5,342 bases of DNA from Alphaproteobacteria bacterium (lineage in GTDB: Bacteria; Pseudomonadota; Alphaproteobacteria; Micavibrionales; UBA1664), in NCBI GenBank assembly GCA_030427215.1, contig JAUHXB010000103.1, forward strand, positions 1 through 5,342, given 5' to 3'. Of the stretch, positions 1-5,342 are shown piece by piece. A program made the translations under genes and the position numbers. The notes beneath the pieces are model-generated. The model searched no databases, was not told the origin of the DNA, and saw nothing but the letters and a program-made list of their open reading frames with translations. Each line of letters starts with the position of its first letter. The first letter of the stretch is position 1.

Positions 1-1002
1 TTCCCCATGATGGCACAAGGGCGGTGTAAGGGGCTCAATGCGTTGTTGCATGTCTCAAATATTACAACGATGCCTGATCCTTATCATGCGGGGTTTATGT
101 TAGGACCACGTATTAACGCGGGATCGCGTGTGCATCAATCGGATTTGGGGGCGCAATTGCTGTCCACCGATGATGAAGCGGAGGCAACACGCATTGCGTG
201 GTTATTGGATGATTGCAATAAAAAACGTCAGGATATTCAAAAGGATATGACGCGTGAGGCGGCGGCAAAGGCCAAGGCGATGATGATTGAAAATCCATCG
301 TTTCATTCACTGGTGATTGATGGGGAAGGGTGGCATTCGGGTTTAAGCGGTCTGGTCGCTGGCGCGTTAAAGGACAAGCATGAAAAACCAACCTGTGTCA
401 TTGCCTATGTCGAAACAGATGATGGACGGATTGAGGGCAGGGCATCAGGACGATCCGTTCCCGGCGTGCCAATTGCTGATATTTTCATGTTGGCGCAAAA
501 ACAAGGCATCATCGTCAAGGGCGGTGGCCATGCCATGGCGGGCGGTTTTACAATTGAAAAAGATAAAGTTGATGAATTTCGTACGTTTTTTGATCAACAG
601 GTTCAATTATATGAACAAAACGCACCATCAAATCAAATTGAAACAGTCGATTTATGTTTGGCGGTGCGCAGTTTGGGTATGAAAACGGCAGAGCACCTGA
701 CGCAATCTCTTGCGCCTTATGGTATGGCGAATGCGGAACCTGTGACGGTTTTATCAAATGTTGTGATTGATTATGCGGATCAGGTTGGGGTTAATCATTT
801 GCGATGCACGATTAAAGACGCCGAAGGCAGTGTGGGTATGAAGGTCATGGCGTTTAAGGCCTTTGACAATGATCTTGGAAAAACATTGCGGGAATGCGCC
901 AAAACAGGGCAGCTTATCCACCTTAGGGGCCAAGTGAAGGTTAACGAATGGCAAGGGCGTCGGTCCGTCGAATTTCATATTAATGACGCAATGATTGCGT
1001 AA
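1..1002 (+). CDS. recJ: Single-stranded-DNA-specific exonuclease RecJ, C-terminal part (5' end outside window)
   Basis: The reading frame is open from base 1 to a TAA at 1000-1002, giving 333 visible residues; the ATG at base 7 is internal. RecJ proteins usually have about 570-600 residues, so somewhat over half is seen. Counting from base 1, recognisable parts are GPRINAG (35-41), followed by the LGAQLLSTDD segment and the long helix that links the two core domains; EGWHSG (109-114); ASGRS (148-152); and the DHHA1 motif GGGHAMAGG (174-182). A C-terminal OB-fold of RecJ type follows from about 247. The DHH domain with the metal-binding aspartates and histidines lies off the left edge and cannot be checked. 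RecJ is a cytoplasmic 5'-3' exonuclease on single-stranded DNA, used in RecF-type recombination, mismatch repair and base excision repair. The gene converges on the minus-strand deaminase with a 4-base gap. No frameshift is seen. Confidence 0.95.
   Translation, partial: FPMMAQGRCKGLNALLHVSNITTMPDPYHAGFMLGPRINAGSRVHQSDLGAQLLSTDDEAEATRIAWLLDDCNKKRQDIQKDMTREAAAKAKAMMIENPSFHSLVIDGEGWHSGLSGLVAGALKDKHEKPTCVIAYVETDDGRIEGRASGRSVPGVPIADIFMLAQKQGIIVKGGGHAMAGGFTIEKDKVDEFRTFFDQQVQLYEQNAPSNQIETVDLCLAVRSLGMKTAEHLTQSLAPYGMANAEPVTVLSNVVIDYADQVGVNHLRCTIKDAEGSVGMKVMAFKAFDNDLGKTLRECAKTGQLIHLRGQVKVNEWQGRRSVEFHINDAMIA
986..1000. terminator. Possible weak hairpin at the recJ/add convergence
   Basis: ACGCAAT-G-ATTGCGT is a perfect inverted repeat with 7-base arms over the last codons of recJ and the first base of its stop. 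As RNA it could form a 5-bp stem (ACGCA/TGCGT) with a 5-base loop. On the plus strand it is followed by AAATTTT, and on the minus strand by no T run. It sits where transcripts from both sides would end. The stem is short, so a role as a terminator is only a guess. Confidence 0.2.
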
Positions 1003-1006
1003 ATTT

Positions 1007-2203
1007 TCAATCCATAAACGCCTTTTTATATCCTAGCGCGGTTTCCAACGGTAAAATGTCAGATTGTTCAACTTGGTCTTGATAATCATCAATGTGCGAT
1101 AGCAACCGCGCACGGGTTAGGGGATCAACATTCGCGTACAAAATTGCGTTTCGTGTTAATTGCAAATGGTCTGCCCTGTCCGTCACGCCCGCTTGGTTAA
1201 CCAAACTATATTCTTTGCCGATATTGGTGTTCATTAATAAGGGGTTGTCAGACCCTAAACATACAGGGATCCCTGCATCCATAAAATGTTTGATCGGGTG
1301 ATCGGCAATCGATTCATAATAATGGGTGAGGGGACGGTCAATCGTCACTGTTCGTTTTCTATTTTGTGATGTGATGATCTCACCGATTGCGTGAGCCTTT
1401 GTCGCATCAGGCAGGCCAATGCGTTTATTGGCGGACAGGCATATTTCCATGCAAATTTGCTTATCGGAAAATTCCGCTATTAAGTCCGATGACAGATGGA
1501 TCAAAACACCATGACCAAGGCGAAGGCGACGCATATCGCGCGGGTGATTGCTTAAGGCCTCTTGCGGGATGGCCTCTAAAAAATCAACGGCGTTGTGCAG
1601 ATGTTGTTCGGCGACATGGGGGCTTAACCCCAATCCTGCATCATGCCATGCAATGTTCAATGCCTTTGAAAATTCCATAAATTGGTTCAGACCCTCATCA
1701 CCGACAAGCCCAAATCCTGTCACATAAGGATTTTTATAACTGGTCAGGAATTTCGCCGCGGCCTCGGCCTTTTCTGCACCATGGTCACGCAATGTTGTGA
1801 CGACAATTCGCGCCTCGATCCCCGTATTATGACGCGCACATTCGATTCCTGCGCTAACAGCTTCCATCTGCCATTCGAAATCGGCACCTTCGCGATAAGA
1901 ATTAGAAATTTCGGCGTAAATCGCACCTTCGCGTGCAATACGTTCCAAATATCCCTGAACCGTATCGGCCAATTCTTGTTGTGTATTCGTCATGTGGCGC
2001 ATTGATTCATATGTGCCATGAAATTTTGCCAAATCAGGGTAATAGCGCGTTTCACGGTCGATCAAAAATTCAAGCGATAGGTCAGTGCGCTTTTTCTTCA
2101 CCCGACGAATAAACGCCTCGTTTGATAAGGCCAGCGAGATATGCGTATGCATTTCCGCCTTTGGTAAAGTATAAGGGATTTTCGGTGTTTTTTGTGGGTT
2201 CAT
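1007..2203 (-). CDS. add: Adenosine deaminase family protein (divergent, 398 aa)
   Basis: The protein matches the metal-dependent adenosine/AMP deaminase family, which hydrolyses adenosine to inosine and ammonia in the cytoplasm. Visible landmarks are the N-terminal LPKAEMHTH (zinc ligands H19 and H21), GLVGDE (165-170), HVAE (196-199, at the place of the usual HAGE with zinc-ligand His and proton-donor Glu), LGHG (229-232, catalytic His231), MEICLSAN (252-259) and SDNP (318-321). Asp319 keeps the zinc-ligand position, but the following Asp of the usual T/SDDP is Asn320. At 398 residues it is longer than the usual 330-345, with about 10 extra residues between H196 and H231 and about 30 between N259 and the HP at 302. 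The ATG start is 3 bases after the guaB stop, so the two genes are probably co-transcribed. The substrate could differ from adenosine (adenine or a modified nucleoside), so the symbol is by family. Confidence 0.82.
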   Translation of the reverse strand: MNPQKTPKIPYTLPKAEMHTHISLALSNEAFIRRVKKKRTDLSLEFLIDRETRYYPDLAKFHGTYESMRHMTNTQQELADTVQGYLERIAREGAIYAEISNSYREGADFEWQMEAVSAGIECARHNTGIEARIVVTTLRDHGAEKAEAAAKFLTSYKNPYVTGFGLVGDEGLNQFMEFSKALNIAWHDAGLGLSPHVAEQHLHNAVDFLEAIPQEALSNHPRDMRRLRLGHGVLIHLSSDLIAEFSDKQICMEICLSANKRIGLPDATKAHAIGEIITSQNRKRTVTIDRPLTHYYESIADHPIKHFMDAGIPVCLGSDNPLLMNTNIGKEYSLVNQAGVTDRADHLQLTRNAILYANVDPLTRARLLSHIDDYQDQVEQSDILPLETALGYKKAFMD

Positions 2204-2206
2204 TTT

Positions 2207-3310
2207 CTAACCCCCATAATTTGGAGCGGAGGACATTTGTGCCAGATCATGAACGTGGCTTTCTTTTAATCCCGCATTACTTATTTTAACAAATTCGGCT
2301 TTTGATGGCATTTCGGCGATTGTTTCCGCGCCAATATATCCCATGCCTGATCGCAATCCACCAACCAATTGATATAAAATGTCTGAGGCGGGGCCTTTGG
2401 CCTTTGTTAAACCCTCAACACCTTCGGCGACTAATTTTTTTGTGTCTGATCCATTTTTTTGGAAATAACGGTCGGCGGACCCCTCTGACATCGCGCCAAT
2501 GGATCCCATTCCGCGATAGGCCTTGTATGATTCGCCATTAATATGAATGATGTCCCCAGGGGATTCATCCGTTCCCGCCAATAATGACCCAACCATCACT
2601 GCATTTGCACCCGCGGCCAAGGCCTTAACGATATCACCAGAATGGCGAAGGCCTCCATCGGCAATGACCGCGATGCCTTTGGGGCGTGCAACGGATGCCA
2701 CATTCATCACCGCCGTTAATTGCGGAACGCCAACACCCGCGACAATGCGTGTTGTGCAAATGGATCCAGGGCCAACGCCAACCTTTACGGCGTCCACTCC
2801 ACAATCTATGAGGTCCTGGGCGGCCTTTGCCGTTGCGATGTTTCCTGCGCATAAAGTGATATTGGATGATAATTTCCGTACGGCCTTCACTTGGTTTAAC
2901 ACATTGATTGAATGGCCATGCGCCGTGTCAATGACAATCATATCAACACCTGCATCGATTAAAGATTTGGCGCGGTCTAATTGTCCGTCACCTGTTCCAA
3001 TCGCCGCCGCGGCGTGATGGCCGTCATCTTTTAATTTTTTAATAATTGCGGCCTGTTGATTATTATCGCCCATATTGCGGTGAATAACGGCGATACCGCC
3101 ACTTTTTGCCATGGCAACACCCATATCATATTCCGATACCGTGTCCATCGCCGCGGATAGAATAGGGATGTCCAATGATAATGTTTTTGAAAGATGGGTG
3201 TGCGTTGAAACCATATCTGGTGTGACGTGCGTTTCTTGCGGGGCAAGTAGGACATCATCATAGGTTAGGGCTTCTGTAATAACGGGTGGGATATAATTGA
3301 TTTGTTCCAT
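2207..3310 (-). CDS. guaB: Inosine-5'-monophosphate dehydrogenase without CBS (Bateman) domains
   Basis: This enzyme oxidises IMP to XMP with NAD+, the committed step of guanine nucleotide synthesis. From the ATG at 3310 it has 367 residues. Landmarks are ALTYDDVLLAP (14-24), SAAMDTVSE (52-60), GGIAVIHRNM (71-80), DTAHGHS (128-134), the catalytic loop GPGSICTTR (180-188, Cys185), IADGG (216-220), YRGMGSIGAM (265-274), the mobile-flap dyad in DRYFQ (Arg281, Tyr282) and a C-terminal SAPNY. The flap dyad argues against GMP reductase. Typical IMPDH has about 490 residues, with two CBS domains of roughly 120 residues in total inserted after the HRNM region. Here the barrel continues directly into AAAIGTGDGQ (101-110), so the regulatory module is absent. 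An in-frame TTG at 3343 would add 11 residues (MKKLSILIFCF), but family N-termini begin near MEQ, so I chose 3310. No clear Shine-Dalgarno sequence precedes it. It is first in a pair with the add-like gene. Confidence 0.95.
   Translation of the reverse strand: MEQINYIPPVITEALTYDDVLLAPQETHVTPDMVSTHTHLSKTLSLDIPILSAAMDTVSEYDMGVAMAKSGGIAVIHRNMGDNNQQAAIIKKLKDDGHHAAAAIGTGDGQLDRAKSLIDAGVDMIVIDTAHGHSINVLNQVKAVRKLSSNITLCAGNIATAKAAQDLIDCGVDAVKVGVGPGSICTTRIVAGVGVPQLTAVMNVASVARPKGIAVIADGGLRHSGDIVKALAAGANAVMVGSLLAGTDESPGDIIHINGESYKAYRGMGSIGAMSEGSADRYFQKNGSDTKKLVAEGVEGLTKAKGPASDILYQLVGGLRSGMGYIGAETIAEMPSKAEFVKISNAGLKESHVHDLAQMSSAPNYGG
2211..2215 (-). promoter_or_regulatory. Probable ribosome binding site of the add-like gene
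   Basis: On the minus strand GGGGG lies 7 bases before the ATG at 2203. It falls within the last two glycine codons of guaB (GGG GGT, then TAG). No better purine-rich site lies near this start. The position implies that ribosomes finishing guaB could pass directly to the downstream gene. Confidence 0.35.
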
Positions 3311-3359
3311 GAAGCAGAATATCAATATACTTAGCTTTTTCAAGATAGTTTTTTAATCA

Positions 3360-3388
3360 TTGTTTTTAAAGGTGATTATTTATATAAA
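3360..3388 (+). promoter_or_regulatory. Candidate promoter of the symporter gene
   Basis: TTGTTT (3360-3365; 3 of 6 to TTGACA) and TATAAA (3383-3388; 5 of 6 to TATAAT) are 17 bases apart. Transcription would begin near 3395, about 30 bases before the GTG start. It overlaps the candidate minus-strand promoter at 3375-3403, so the two could compete. The -35 match is weak and the region is AT-rich. Confidence 0.3.
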
Positions 3389-3403
3389 ATATATATACAT
3401 CAA
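3375..3403 (-). promoter_or_regulatory. Candidate promoter of the guaB-add pair
   Basis: Read on the minus strand, TTGATG (3403-3398; 4 of 6 to TTGACA) and AATAAT (3380-3375; 5 of 6 to TATAAT) are separated by exactly 17 bases. Transcription would begin near 3368, leaving a leader of about 58 bases before the ATG at 3310. The region is very AT-rich, so chance matches are easy. Confidence 0.33.
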
Positions 3404-3415
3404 TTTAATTTTCAT

Positions 3416-3419
3416 GAGG
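3416..3419 (+). promoter_or_regulatory. Ribosome binding site deciding the GTG start of the symporter
   Basis: GAGG lies 5 bases before the GTG at 3425. The next in-frame ATG (residue 7) would lie inside or just before the first membrane segment. The Shine-Dalgarno position therefore supports the GTG as the true start. Confidence 0.6.
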
Positions 3420-3424
3420 CGAGT

Positions 3425-4801
3425 GTGACTGATTTACAAGCAATGGCTTTATTATTTTGTGGTGCTTATTTTGCCTTAATGGTTTTTATTGGATATTTCA
3501 CTGGTCGAAATATTCAAAAAGACGATTTCATTATTGGTGATCGCAATATAGGTATCATTGGAACAGCATCGTCAATAGGGTCAGGATTGCGAGATGTTGG
3601 GTTTGTCTGGTTTTGGATAACATTCTCTTTTCTACAGGGGTATGCGCTTATATGGATTTTTGTGACGACAGCAATAAGTGTTTTTGCCTTTATTCCTTTT
3701 GCCAGAAAATTGAGAGTGCTTGCAAAAGAAAGAAATTATATCTCTCCTGTAGAACTTATCAGAGACAGAATAGGCCCCTATTGTGAAAAAACGATAGGTG
3801 CTAGTACAGTCATATCAGTGTTAATTTTAGCGTCTGCACAATTTATGGTTTTAGGTGCGCTATTTTCAAATGTGTTTTCAATCGACCCGATTATTATAAC
3901 AAGCATCCTATTTATTATTACATCATTTTATTTATGGAATGGGGGATATAAAAGCATTATTCGGACGGATATTGTCCAATCATTATTCATCGCAATTCTT
4001 TTGGTCATTCCATTTATGATTCCAAATATTGAAATAAAGACTTTTATGCAATGGGATACGGTCTTTTCAATGGGGGCATGGGATACATTTTTTTTGTGTT
4101 CGCCATTATTGTTCTTTGGATTTACGGGTGGAGATATATACCAACGCGTTCTTTCTGCCAGAGACGATAAAACGGTAAGATGGGGATTGTCATTAAGCAT
4201 TATTGTTATAATAATTTTGTCCTTTGGACTTATTCTGATAGGAATGGCCTTGAAATCAATGAACCCTGATGTTCAACCACAACAGGCATTGATGGGGTTG
4301 TTCACAAATAGTGAAATATCGCCAATATTGTTGTCGATATTCCTTGTTATTTTTGTCGCTATGGGAATGTCAACTTTGGACAATAATGCCTATAACGTAT
4401 CTTCGATTATTTTAAGAAATTTTAAGCGTGAAAAAACAACGAACAAATATGCGCTATATTCAAAAATAATCATCACTTTGTTTCTTGGTATGGCCGCATT
4501 AATCTCTATTATTGCAAGCGATGATATCATGAATCATTTGTTTGGTTTAATTAGTTTGTATCTCATCACCGCGCCTTATTACGTTATATCGTTGCTCACA
4601 AAAAAAGATAACAAAGATAAAGTAATGGATATTGGGCTTTGCTTATGTTGGTTAATATCCTTGATCGTCTATTTATATTTTATGGTTAATGGGTATTTTT
4701 CAAAAGGATTTGAATATATGTCTGTACCTCTTGCTGTAGGGTTCGGGCTTTCTATATCTTGGGTTTCTATTCGAAGAATAGCTTTAAACTATCGCTATTA
4801 A
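3425..4801 (+). CDS. Sodium:solute symporter (SSS/SSF family), substrate unknown
   Basis: This inner-membrane protein has 458 residues and about 13 hydrophobic segments, near 5-25, 43-66, 68-93, 123-147, 153-171, 180-200, 218-235, 254-276, 299-318, 346-365, 371-392, 402-421 and 432-449. That is the usual SSS count. Family signatures are GRN..DDFIIGDRNIG near the end of the first segment, WNGGYKSIIRTDIVQ (171-185), GGDIYQRVLSARDDK (235-249) and MSTLDNNAYNVSS (315-327). Ser316 and Thr317 fall where the family has the Ser/Thr pair of the Na2 sodium site, so sodium coupling is likely. SSS members carry sugars, amino acids, nucleosides, vitamins, urea or organic acids, and nothing visible fixes the substrate. 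The gene is divergent from guaB-add and convergent with the photolyase gene. It is AT-rich, and 9 of its 17 arginine codons are AGA, against none of 16 in recJ, so it may have been acquired by transfer. Confidence 0.88.
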   Translation: MTDLQAMALLFCGAYFALMVFIGYFTGRNIQKDDFIIGDRNIGIIGTASSIGSGLRDVGFVWFWITFSFLQGYALIWIFVTTAISVFAFIPFARKLRVLAKERNYISPVELIRDRIGPYCEKTIGASTVISVLILASAQFMVLGALFSNVFSIDPIIITSILFIITSFYLWNGGYKSIIRTDIVQSLFIAILLVIPFMIPNIEIKTFMQWDTVFSMGAWDTFFLCSPLLFFGFTGGDIYQRVLSARDDKTVRWGLSLSIIVIIILSFGLILIGMALKSMNPDVQPQQALMGLFTNSEISPILLSIFLVIFVAMGMSTLDNNAYNVSSIILRNFKREKTTNKYALYSKIIITLFLGMAALISIIASDDIMNHLFGLISLYLITAPYYVISLLTKKDNKDKVMDIGLCLCWLISLIVYLYFMVNGYFSKGFEYMSVPLAVGFGLSISWVSIRRIALNYRY

Positions 4802-5342
4802 TTAAGATTTCGTGCTTTCAAATGCAGATAGGGCGCGTTCGCGGCCTTCCTTATGTTCCACAATTGGCGATGGATAATTAGCGGGTGGATTATCCATTTC
4901 CCATGGATCGAATAAATGTTTATCAGGAACATCTTTTAATTCAGGGATATATTTGCGCACATAATCATAGGCATCGAATTTATCGCCTTGTGAGATGGGG
5001 TTGAAAATTCGGAAATAGGGCGCGGCATCGGCCCCACACCCGCCAATCCATTGCCATCCCGCCGTATTATTGGCGGGACACGCATCGACAAGTGTATCCC
5101 AAAACCATGCTTCGCCATCTTGCCAAGGTAGGAGGAGGTGTTTAACAAGTAACGACCCCACAATCATGCGGATACGATTATGCATCCACCCTGTCTGCCA
5201 TAGCTCCTGCATGCCGGCATCAATCATGGGATACCCTGTTTGACCTTTTTGCCAAGCCTTCAGGTCTTTATCACTTTCACGCCATGGAAAGTCCTTAAAT
5301 CGCGGTTGTAAAGGATCGGATTTCATCTCTGGGTTGTAATAC
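4802..5342 (-). CDS. phrB: Deoxyribodipyrimidine photolyase, C-terminal FAD-binding part (5' end outside window)
   Basis: The frame is open to the right edge (first full codon at 5341) and ends with TAA at 4804-4802, giving 179 visible residues. Photolyases usually have about 470-480, so the antenna domain and the start lie outside; the ATG at 5326 is internal. Counting from that Met, the class I photolyase/cryptochrome FAD domain shows AWQKGQTGYPMIDAGM (24-39), GWMHNRIRM (46-54), LPWQDGEAWFWDTLVD (66-81), NNTAGWQW (86-93), ADAAPYFRIFNP (99-110) and YPSPIVEHKEGRERAL (151-166). Asn87, four residues before Trp91, sits at the flavin-N5 Asn of CPD photolyases. Trp68 and Trp91 fit the middle and FAD-proximal residues of the electron-transfer chain. 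The enzyme uses light and reduced FAD to split cyclobutane pyrimidine dimers. A cryptochrome or (6-4) enzyme is less likely from these motifs. The gene converges on the symporter with zero spacing. Confidence 0.94.
   Translation of the reverse strand, partial: YYNPEMKSDPLQPRFKDFPWRESDKDLKAWQKGQTGYPMIDAGMQELWQTGWMHNRIRMIVGSLLVKHLLLPWQDGEAWFWDTLVDACPANNTAGWQWIGGCGADAAPYFRIFNPISQGDKFDAYDYVRKYIPELKDVPDKHLFDPWEMDNPPANYPSPIVEHKEGRERALSAFESTKS

Noticed and set aside
1585..1618. An apparent loss of the deaminase HAGE glutamate, reading HDAGL (187-191) as the HAGE site.
   Set aside because: The segment DAGLGLSPHVAE aligns better with the common AGLGLT-HAGE form, which puts the catalytic His and Glu at 196 and 199. 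The glutamate is therefore present.
2547..3017. A 156-codon plus-strand open frame inside guaB.
   Set aside because: It lies fully antisense to the conserved guaB core, has no recognisable motif, and is explained as a shadow of the GC-rich coding strand.
2207..3310. GMP reductase (guaC) as an alternative for the short barrel protein.
   Set aside because: The YRGMGSIGAM segment and the DRYFQ flap dyad are IMP dehydrogenase features, and the C-terminal part fits IMPDH throughout.
3381..3397. Alternating AT tract as a possible replication origin element.
   Set aside because: No DnaA-box cluster or origin-associated genes are present. The tract is short and fits a promoter spacer.
4777..4799. 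Inverted repeat AATAGC / GCTATT near the end of the symporter, as a possible terminator.
   Set aside because: The stem is only 6 bp with 2 G:C pairs, the loop is 11 bases, and no T run follows directly. Such matches are expected by chance in AT-rich DNA.
268..4845. The hexamer AAGGCC/GGCCTT occurs about 14 times, only once in the symporter, raising the idea of an uptake or chromosome-organising motif.
   Set aside because: The copies I checked come from Lys-Ala (AAG GCC) or Ala-Leu (GCC TT) codons in Ala-rich proteins. No extended conserved context was seen, so codon usage explains it.

Overview
This window looks like an ordinary bacterial chromosome segment, tightly packed with five protein genes and almost no intergenic DNA. 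The protein style suggests an alphaproteobacterium or a relative: the RecJ C-terminus, the 'AGLGL' lead-in to the adenosine deaminase active site, and the class I photolyase FAD domain. Mid-range GC in most genes fits this. The assignment is inferred from remembered family patterns and is only moderately secure.

Layout: bases 1-1002 (+) hold the C-terminal half or more of the single-strand DNA exonuclease RecJ, cut by the left edge. Convergent with it, 4 bases away, is a minus-strand pair: a CBS-less IMP dehydrogenase (guaB, 3310-2207) followed after 3 bases by an adenosine deaminase family gene (2203-1007). A 114-bp AT-rich gap (3311-3424) separates guaB from a divergent plus-strand sodium:solute symporter gene (3425-4801) and probably holds both promoters. 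The symporter stop codon directly abuts the stop codon of a convergent minus-strand photolyase gene, cut by the right edge (5342-4802).

Functionally, guaB and the add-like gene form a compact purine interconversion operon. Adenosine deamination gives inosine, which can be salvaged to IMP, and IMP dehydrogenase sends IMP to XMP and GMP. RecJ and photolyase are DNA repair genes with no evident operon link to the rest. The symporter has lower GC and a different arginine codon choice from its neighbours, so it may have been acquired separately.

Points worth a second look are the missing Bateman module in IMP dehydrogenase, the substitutions and insertions in the deaminase, the composition of the symporter, and the compact divergent promoter region. 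I found no RNA gene, CRISPR array, insertion sequence or clearly new system. There is no gene-free stretch over 300 bases.
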